64,000 bases of DNA from CAZKHG01 sp964552655 (GTDB lineage: Bacteria > Bacteroidota > Bacteroidia > Bacteroidales > Tenuifilaceae), in contig CAZKHG010000016.1 of the NCBI GenBank assembly GCA_964552655.1, positions 1-64,000 of the forward strand. The letters are read 5' to 3'. Under the pieces are notes generated by a model, which was not told the DNA's origin, did not search any database, and was given only the letters and a program-made list of their open reading frames with translations. Positions 55,650-61,533 of this stretch are shown here, in pieces. Position 1 is the first letter of the stretch, and every line of letters begins with the position of its first letter. A program made the translations under genes and the position numbers.

Positions 55650-56132
55650 TTATTCATATTCTTTTAATATATCCTTTACGCCATCTGGTGATACCCGTCC
55701 ATAAACTTTTTCACCAACCATTACAACAGGGGCCAAACCGCAAGCACCTACACACCTTAAGCAACTTAATGAGAATTTCCCATCAGGAGTTGTTTCTCCA
55801 ACTTTCACGTTCAGGATACGCCTAAACTCATCAAGCACCTTTTCTGCACCGCGAACGTAACAGGCAGTACCGGTACAAATGCTAATCGGATGTTGACCTT
55901 TGGGGATCATGGTGAAAAATGAGTAAAAGGTTACCACACCGTAAACTTTTGCAACAGACACATTTAACTCCTTGGCTACGATTTCCTGAATTTCAGCTGG
56001 TAAATACCCGAAATATTCCTGTGCCTTATGGAGAACATTAATCAATTCACCCGCCTCGTTATTAAACGATTTGCAAATCTCTTTGAGTTTTGCAACCTGT
56101 TCCTGTTTAAGTTCTATTTTAATATGTGACAT
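55650..56132 (-). CDS. hydC: NuoE/HydC-like [2Fe-2S] subunit of the catalytic hydrogenase
   Basis: The 160-residue subunit has an N-terminal helical part (KLKEICKSFNNEAGEL) and a thioredoxin-like [2Fe-2S] domain with ligands in CTGTACYVRG and CLRCVGACGLAP. It is the last gene of the operon, 17 bp after hydA. It should carry electrons between HydB flavin and the cluster chain. Compared with the hydC-like protein of the sensory island (17083), the motif spacing is the same. Gene order here (ferredoxin-like, hydB, hydA, hydC) differs from the sensory island (hydC, hydB, hydA). Confidence 0.92.
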   Translation of the reverse strand: MSHIKIELKQEQVAKLKEICKSFNNEAGELINVLHKAQEYFGYLPAEIQEIVAKELNVSVAKVYGVVTFYSFFTMIPKGQHPISICTGTACYVRGAEKVLDEFRRILNVKVGETTPDGKFSLSCLRCVGACGLAPVVMVGEKVYGRVSPDGVKDILKEYE

Positions 56133-56149
56133 GTAATTTCCCTCCTCTG

Positions 56150-57925
56150 TTAAATGAAAATATCTTTTTTGCTTTTATCAAAGTAGTGTGTGTGGAGCAG
56201 GTGATGGGCCTTCTCGCTCATTGGTTTTCCAAGAAACTCTTTGTAAAGCTGAATGATATATGGGTTTTCATGTGATTTACGAATCGGCTTACCGGCATCC
56301 TCACGATATATTGCGGCAGTTCTGGCTTTTAGTATTTCTGAATTGCCATGGTGGGAGGGTTGACCACCGCCACCAATGCATCCACCAGGGCAAGCCATTA
56401 TTTCAATTGCATGAAAGCTGGCTTTACCTGATCTAACATCATCCAGCAATTTACGTGCGTTGCCTAATCCATGGGCAATACCAATGTTTACTGGAAGACC
56501 GTTAAAATCAATTGTTGCAGAACGGATGCCTTCCATTCCACGTAGTTGGGTGAAATCGAGTTTTTCCAGTTTTTTACCGGTTTGCAATTCATAAGCAGTA
56601 CGGGTTGCTGCCTCAATTACACCACCGGTTGCTCCAAAAATGACGCTGGCTCCTGTTGATTCTCCAAGTGGACGATCAAAATCATCATCAGGCAGCTCAT
56701 TGAACTTGATATTGAACCCTTTTATCAGATGAGCCAGTTCCCTTGTAGATATTGAATAATCAACATCAGGGTTGCCATCAACTTTAAACTCATCCCGCTG
56801 GCACTCATATTTTTTGGCCAGACAAGGCATAACTGATACAACAACCAAATCTTCACGTTTCTTACCCATTTTTTCGGCAAAATATGACTTGGCAATAGCG
56901 CCAAACATTTGTTGTGGCGATTTGGCCGTTGAGGGTACATCCAGCATATCGGGGTAATTGTTCTCAAAGAAATTTACCCAGCCTGGGCAGCAACTTGTCA
57001 ATATAGGCAATTTGACACTCTTATCACCTGCAAGAAACTTGGCTAAACGGTCAAGCATTTCTGTACCTTCTTCCATAATGGTAAGGTCGGCTGCAAAATC
57101 GGTATCAAAAATATAATCAAACCCAATTTGGCGTAAAGCTGCTACCATTTTCCCAGTTACTAGTGTACCAGCCTCTAATCCAAATTCTTCGCCCAATGCA
57201 GCTCTAACAGCTGGGGCAGTTTGAACAATTACGGTTTTTGCAGGATCTGCAAGGGCACGAATCACTTTTGGGGTATGATCAACCTCCGTTAAGGCACCTG
57301 TTGGGCAAACCGCAACACACTGACCACAGTACGTACAGGGTGATTTCACTATGTCCTGTTCAAATGCTGGCGCTACAACCGCCATGAAACCACGGTTTAC
57401 TGCGCTTAAAGCTCCAACTGTTTGAAAATCATTACACATAGTCTCACACCTACGACACATAATGCACTTATCAATGTCCCGTATTATGGATGGAGAAAAA
57501 TCCTTCTTATATGTTGACATTTCGGCATACTCCTGTCCGGGTATCTCGCGAATTCCAAAACGAATTGACATGTCCTGCAGCTCACAGCGACCACTTTTGG
57601 GACATGTTAAGCAATCCTTTGGGTGATCGGATAGGATTAATTCCATCACGGTTCTACGGGCGTTGATAACCCGGGTTGTATGGGTTTTTACCACCATCCC
57701 TTCAGTACAATCAGTTGAGCAGCTAGGCGCTAGATTTCTTCTACCTTCAACCTCGACTACACAAACCCTGCACCCGGCGGGTTTATTCTCAATGCCTAAA
57801 TCATGAAGGTTCATGTAGCAAAGTACAGGAATATCAATACCAAGGATTTTAGCAGCCTCATAAACAGTTGACCCTTTGGCAACTTCTACTGGCCTGTTAT
57901 CTATTGTTAGTTTTATCTTTTCCAT
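56150..57925 (-). CDS. hydA: Canonical catalytic [FeFe] hydrogenase large subunit (group A, HydABC type)
   Basis: The 591-residue protein has an intact set of motifs: [2Fe-2S] (Cys36, 52, 55, 69), His-ligated [4Fe-4S] (His101), two [4Fe-4S] motifs (CIMCRRCETMC, CTYCGQCVAVC), and the H-domain with L1 TSCCPGW (catalytic Cys312, ligand Cys313), L2 MPCLAKKYE (Cys368), and L3 IMACPGGCIGGGGQP (Cys512, Cys516). The relay Glu in TIMEEGTE is present. This is an active enzyme by all sequence criteria, likely producing H2 from NADH and reduced ferredoxin, or oxidising H2. Flanked by hydB (11 bp) and hydC (17 bp). The paralogue at 13349 lacks key catalytic residues. Confidence 0.95.
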   Translation of the reverse strand: MEKIKLTIDNRPVEVAKGSTVYEAAKILGIDIPVLCYMNLHDLGIENKPAGCRVCVVEVEGRRNLAPSCSTDCTEGMVVKTHTTRVINARRTVMELILSDHPKDCLTCPKSGRCELQDMSIRFGIREIPGQEYAEMSTYKKDFSPSIIRDIDKCIMCRRCETMCNDFQTVGALSAVNRGFMAVVAPAFEQDIVKSPCTYCGQCVAVCPTGALTEVDHTPKVIRALADPAKTVIVQTAPAVRAALGEEFGLEAGTLVTGKMVAALRQIGFDYIFDTDFAADLTIMEEGTEMLDRLAKFLAGDKSVKLPILTSCCPGWVNFFENNYPDMLDVPSTAKSPQQMFGAIAKSYFAEKMGKKREDLVVVSVMPCLAKKYECQRDEFKVDGNPDVDYSISTRELAHLIKGFNIKFNELPDDDFDRPLGESTGASVIFGATGGVIEAATRTAYELQTGKKLEKLDFTQLRGMEGIRSATIDFNGLPVNIGIAHGLGNARKLLDDVRSGKASFHAIEIMACPGGCIGGGGQPSHHGNSEILKARTAAIYREDAGKPIRKSHENPYIIQLYKEFLGKPMSEKAHHLLHTHYFDKSKKDIFI

Positions 57926-57936
57926 CTTTTCAGAAA

Positions 57937-59703
57937 TTATTGAATACTAATTGCGCTGAATTTACATTTCTCAATACATGCTCCGCACTTAATGCAAACA
58001 GATGTGTCGATTACATGAGGTTTTTTTCGTTCACCAATGATTGCGTTAACAGGACAATTACGGGCACAGGCTGTACAACCAACACAGGCTTCAGCATCAA
58101 TCACATACTGCATTAATGTTTTACATTGTCCGGCTGGACATTTCTTATCCTTAACATGTGCAAGATACTCATGGTAGAAATTATCCATGGTTGAAAGAAC
58201 CGGATTCGGGGATGTTTGACCTAAGCCACAGAGTGAAGTATCTTTAATAACCAAACTAAGGTTCCGTAATCGGTCCAGCTCATCAAGGGTGGCTTCCCCT
58301 TTAGTGATTCGTTCAAGGAGTTCGTAAAGTCTTTTATTGCCAATCCTGCAAGGTGCGCATTTCCCACAACTCTCTTCAACAGTAAATTCAAGGTAGAACT
58401 TAGCAACTGAAACCATGCAATCATCCTCATCCATTACAATCATACCACCAGAGCCCATCATTGATCCAGCGGCAATAAGATTATCGAAATCAATTGGGGT
58501 ATCTAGATGTTTCTCCGTAAGGCAACCACCTGAGGGGCCTCCGGTTTGAACTGCCTTAAATTTCTTGCCGTTTTTAATACCTCCACCTATTTCGAAGATT
58601 ACCTCACGAAGAGTGGTACCCATGGGAACTTCAATTAACCCGACATTGTTGATCTTCCCAGCAAGGGCAAACACTTTTGTACCTTTTGATTTCGCTGTAC
58701 CAATAGAGGCAAACCATTCAGCCCCTTTGAGGATTATGACAGGAACACTGGCAAAGGTTTCAACGTTGTTTACATTAGTAGGTTTGCCTAAATAACCGCT
58801 CTCTGCCGGGAATGGTGGTTTATTGCTTGGTTCGCCACGTAACCCTTCCATTGAGTGAATCAAAGCAGTTTCTTCACCGCAAACAAATGCACCGGCACCA
58901 TATCGTAAAGTGATATCAAAATCGAAACCAGAGCCCAGAATGTTTTTACCCAGAAGGCCATACTCTTTAGCTTGTTCAATGGCAATTTTCAGTCGTTTTA
59001 TTGCTAGTGGGTATTCAGCCCTTATATATATAAGCCCTTGTGTAGCCCCAATGCAATACCCGCAAATAGCCATTGCTTCAAGAACAGTATGCGGGTCGCC
59101 TTCTAGTACAGAACGATCCATAAATGCACCCGGATCGCCCTCATCGGCATTGCATACCACGTATTTCTGGTCGGCAGAATTTTTGCTTGCAATTTCCCAT
59201 TTCAGTCCGGTTGGGAAACCTCCTCCCCCACGACCACGCAATCCTGACTTCTTGATGATATCAATAGTCTGAGAAGGCGAATATTCAGAAAGTACTTTAC
59301 CAAGAGCCTGATATGCATCCCTGGCTATGGCATCATCAATATTCTCCGGGTTAATAAAACCACAATTCCTTAAGGCAATCCTAATTTGTTTTCTGGCCGG
59401 CCTCTTCAATTCATTAGCCTTATATATCAACCTGTCAACTGTCTTTCCTTTCAAAATATGATCTTCTACTATTTCCGAAACGTCATCAGGCTTTACCTTA
59501 ATATAATATGTATTTTCGGGTAATACTTTGATAACCGGACCCTCCTCACACAGACCGAAACATCCGGTAACAACTAGCTGGACATCATTCTCAAGGTTCT
59601 TAGCTGTTAGCTCTGCTTTAAGTTTTTCTATAATAGAATCGACGGAATTGTTCTTGCATGTGGAACCTCCGCAAACTAGAATCTGTGATTTAAATTTTGT
59701 CAT
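57937..59703 (-). CDS. hydB: NuoF/HydB-like NAD(H)-binding flavoprotein subunit
   Basis: The 588-residue protein has an intact N-terminal [2Fe-2S] domain (CGGSTC and GCFGLCEEGP, four Cys). The FMN/NAD motifs are RGRGGGGFPTGLKW, NADEGDPGAFMDR and GAGAFVCGEETALI, the [4Fe-4S] site has SCGKCAPCRIG and SLCGLG, and there is a C-terminal double ferredoxin domain (CVGCTACARNC, CIKCGACIEKC). With HydA and HydC it forms the soluble trimer that exchanges electrons with NAD(H). The ferredoxin-like gene precedes it by 21 bp. Confidence 0.94.
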   Translation of the reverse strand: MTKFKSQILVCGGSTCKNNSVDSIIEKLKAELTAKNLENDVQLVVTGCFGLCEEGPVIKVLPENTYYIKVKPDDVSEIVEDHILKGKTVDRLIYKANELKRPARKQIRIALRNCGFINPENIDDAIARDAYQALGKVLSEYSPSQTIDIIKKSGLRGRGGGGFPTGLKWEIASKNSADQKYVVCNADEGDPGAFMDRSVLEGDPHTVLEAMAICGYCIGATQGLIYIRAEYPLAIKRLKIAIEQAKEYGLLGKNILGSGFDFDITLRYGAGAFVCGEETALIHSMEGLRGEPSNKPPFPAESGYLGKPTNVNNVETFASVPVIILKGAEWFASIGTAKSKGTKVFALAGKINNVGLIEVPMGTTLREVIFEIGGGIKNGKKFKAVQTGGPSGGCLTEKHLDTPIDFDNLIAAGSMMGSGGMIVMDEDDCMVSVAKFYLEFTVEESCGKCAPCRIGNKRLYELLERITKGEATLDELDRLRNLSLVIKDTSLCGLGQTSPNPVLSTMDNFYHEYLAHVKDKKCPAGQCKTLMQYVIDAEACVGCTACARNCPVNAIIGERKKPHVIDTSVCIKCGACIEKCKFSAISIQ

Positions 59704-59724
59704 TACGAAAACCTCCTGATGTTT

Positions 59725-60120
59725 TTAATTATCAATAGTTTCATAGTTAACAGGAATTATTCCATCGACCAATTCACCATTTTTAATGTATCGCTCAATT
59801 ATCTCATCTGCTTTTTTTGTGTCCACATAGCCAAAAACCACCGGTTCCCTGTTAGGAAGTGTTACTTCGATTGTAGGCTCTGCATAGCAATACCCCATGC
59901 ACCCTGTAGGGATAATTGTAGATTCAATTCCCCGTTTTTCCATCTCATTCTTAAGGAAATTTATTATGGTTTTTGCCCCTGAGGCAATTCCACAAGTTGC
60001 CATTGCTACCCTGATTGTAACTCCTGAATCAATACTTAATGATTTATTTGTAAACCCTTTCTCAACCCGGAGTGAATCTTTGATTTTCTTCAGATCATCC
60101 ACTGTTGCAATTTTTTTCAT
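59725..60120 (-). CDS. [2Fe-2S] ferredoxin-domain protein leading the catalytic operon
   Basis: The 131-residue protein starts with about 35 residues of charged helix. A thioredoxin-like [2Fe-2S] domain of HydB N-terminal type follows, with MATCGIASGAK and PTGCMGYCYAEP (three cysteines visible). It is the first gene of the catalytic hydrogenase operon, downstream of the promoter at 60307-60337 and the Rex box at 60340. It may act as an electron adaptor. Members of this family occur beside hydB genes in many fermentative bacteria. Confidence 0.85.
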   Translation of the reverse strand: MKKIATVDDLKKIKDSLRVEKGFTNKSLSIDSGVTIRVAMATCGIASGAKTIINFLKNEMEKRGIESTIIPTGCMGYCYAEPTIEVTLPNREPVVFGYVDTKKADEIIERYIKNGELVDGIIPVNYETIDN

Positions 60121-60306
60121 ACTAGCTCATTTATGTAGTTAAACTGTCCTATATACAAAAATATTCTAAAGCATACATGTAATAAAAAAATTCGCTGAAT
60201 ATTTTTAACAAAACAATCAATTTATAATCAATCTTAAAGAATCACAATAACTTATAGTTCATTATACATCTATTTGAATTTCACAACTATAAATATTTTT
60301 CAGGTG

Positions 60307-60337
60307 CAAAATTAAATCATTTATGTTATTTTTCAAA
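60307..60337 (-). promoter_or_regulatory. Bacteroidota-type promoter of the catalytic hydrogenase operon
   Basis: On the minus strand TTTG (60334-60337) and TAATTTTG (60307-60314) are exact matches to the -33 and -7 elements and are separated by exactly 19 nt. Transcription would start near 60300, leaving a leader of about 180 nt before the ferredoxin-like gene. Confidence 0.65.
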
Positions 60338-60339
60338 CA

Positions 60340-60357
60340 TTGTTATTTATTTAACAT
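60340..60357. promoter_or_regulatory. Rex-type operator of the catalytic hydrogenase operon
   Basis: TTGTTATTTATTTAACAT has the form TTGTTA-N6-TAACA(t), matching the Rex form TTGTTAAnnnnTTAACAA at 6 of 7 positions per half-site. It ends 3 bp upstream of the -33 TTTG. The box at 7985 has the same half-sites and spacing. Confidence 0.65.
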
Positions 60358-60547
60358 ATATGTTTAGCAACACCAATTAAAATCAGCCAGAAAAATAAAA
60401 ATATGGTGGACAAAATAAGAATCAGTTGTTTAAATTTCTTTCTAATATTTTAGGTGTTTTGGGTTGATTATGTTTAGATGAATGTGTATCTTGTTCCATA
60501 AAAGGAATAGGATATTTAATACTAATAACATTAAAAATAATAAAGCT

Positions 60548-60958
60548 ATGGCAAAAGATTATTTATGCCCCATCTGCAAGGGCCAATTAAGAATAGTCAA
60601 TTCGATTGTTCTATCTGTAAAAACTGATTCCGGTAATAAAGGACTTCTTTTCCTGAACCAGGAGATCGGGAACTATGAGAAAAAAACTCACCCTAATTTC
60701 ATTATCAAGGAAGGTGAAGAGCTTACGGTTTACTGCCCTATTTGTCATACGACCTTAAACCGCGAGGAGAACCGCCACCTTGTTAAGCTGAATATGATTG
60801 ATGAGAGCCAAGCCGAAGTTGATGTGTTTTTCTCTGTGGTTATTGGGGAGAAGTGCACTTATGTGGTAAAAGACAAAAAAGTTCTTGAGGCTGGCCCGGA
60901 TGTCAAACTTTACGAAAAATACTTCGATATCCCCGAGGAGGATAGGAAATATCTCTAA
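60548..60958 (+). CDS. Small zinc-ribbon-like protein of unknown function
   Basis: From the ATG at 60548 the protein has 136 residues; an earlier in-frame ATG at 60482 adds 22 unconserved residues. Two CPxC pairs, CPICKG near residue 6 and CPICHT near residue 64, could bind zinc as a split ribbon. The rest is a mixed alpha/beta sequence ending in DIPEEDRKYL. I do not recognise a named family. It diverges from the hydrogenase operon and shares the 427-bp control region with it, so coregulation is possible but unproved. Confidence 0.7.
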   Translation: MAKDYLCPICKGQLRIVNSIVLSVKTDSGNKGLLFLNQEIGNYEKKTHPNFIIKEGEELTVYCPICHTTLNREENRHLVKLNMIDESQAEVDVFFSVVIGEKCTYVVKDKKVLEAGPDVKLYEKYFDIPEEDRKYL

Positions 60959-61000
60959 ACGTTTATTAATTTCTCTTTTTTAAAACAACTTTAAATTTAA

Positions 61001-61023
61001 AATAATGTATTTTATACATTATT
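61001..61023. promoter_or_regulatory. Perfect inverted repeat upstream of the RRM gene
   Basis: AATAATGTAT (61001-61010) and ATACATTATT (61014-61023) are exact inverted repeats around TTT. They lie 5 bp upstream of the -7 element at 61029, covering the spacer of the promoter, a position suited to a repressor site. Confidence 0.45.
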
Positions 61024-61028
61024 AATAT

Positions 61029-61036
61029 TACCTTTG
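61029..61036 (+). promoter_or_regulatory. -7 promoter element of the RRM gene
   Basis: TACCTTTG fits TAnnTTTG. It would give a 5' leader of about 100 nt before the ATG at 61142. Long leaders are common for cold-induced RNA-binding proteins. Confidence 0.5.
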
Positions 61037-61141
61037 CGCTCTATTTGATCGATTGATCCTTAAATGCCTACCATTTCTTAATTGAAATCCCGCAAATTCG
61101 TTTCAACATCAGGTATTTTATTAACTAATCAAAATTCAAAA

Positions 61142-61459
61142 ATGAACATTTACATTTCCAATTTAAGTTCTGATGTTTCTGACAACGACTTAAAGGAATT
61201 ATTCGATGAGTACGGTGCTATTTCATCGGCAAAAGTGATAACCGACCGGGTAACCGGCATGTCCAGAGGATTTGGCTTTGTAGAAATGCCAAATGGTGAT
61301 GAGGCTGTTAAAGCAATCAAGGAGCTTGACAAAGCAGAATACGATGGTAAAGTTATAGTTGTAACTGAGGCCAAGCCTAAAACAGATAAGCCCAGGGGAA
61401 ATTTCAACAACGAACGCAGGGGTGGTTATAATTCCGAAAGGTCGGGTAAGCGCTGGTAA
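61142..61459 (+). CDS. RRM-type RNA-binding protein
   Basis: From the ATG at 61142 the protein has 105 residues. One RNA-recognition motif fills residues 1-80, with RNP2 IYISNL at the N-terminus and RNP1 RGFGFVEM in the middle. A short basic, Gly/Arg-rich tail follows (NNERRGGYNSERSGKRW). A TTG 20 codons upstream is open but gives no conserved sequence. Such single-RRM proteins are common in Bacteroidota and bind single-stranded RNA; some act as cold-shock or post-transcriptional regulators. It ends in a strong terminator. Confidence 0.92.
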   Translation: MNIYISNLSSDVSDNDLKELFDEYGAISSAKVITDRVTGMSRGFGFVEMPNGDEAVKAIKELDKAEYDGKVIVVTEAKPKTDKPRGNFNNERRGGYNSERSGKRW

Positions 61460-61474
61460 CCAGAATATCCATAA

Positions 61475-61512
61475 ATGAAGGGGGTGATTTTAATTAAAAT
61501 CACCCCCTTCAT
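61475..61512. terminator. Bidirectional terminator between the RRM gene and ccsBA
   Basis: A perfect 17-bp stem (61475-61491 with 61496-61512), with GGGGGTGATTTT on one arm, closes an AATT loop between two convergent genes. CTTTTATT follows on the plus strand. It is the strongest hairpin in the window. Confidence 0.85.
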
Positions 61513-61533
61513 CTTTTATTACTATACAATACC

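Larger units (their letters stand above)
60121..60547. other. 427-bp divergent intergenic region
   Basis: This AT-rich region lies between the catalytic hydrogenase operon (minus) and the zinc-ribbon gene (plus). It holds the promoter at 60307-60337 and Rex-type box at 60340-60357, plus a second -7-like sequence on the minus strand (TATTTTTG at 60156-60163). No RNA gene or open coding frame of note is seen. Confidence 0.6.

Noticed and set aside
60482..60547. Upstream ATG of the zinc-ribbon gene
   Set aside because: The extra 22 residues are Asn/Ile/Lys-rich and look like translated AT-rich leader; the CPxC motif follows the ATG at 60548 directly.
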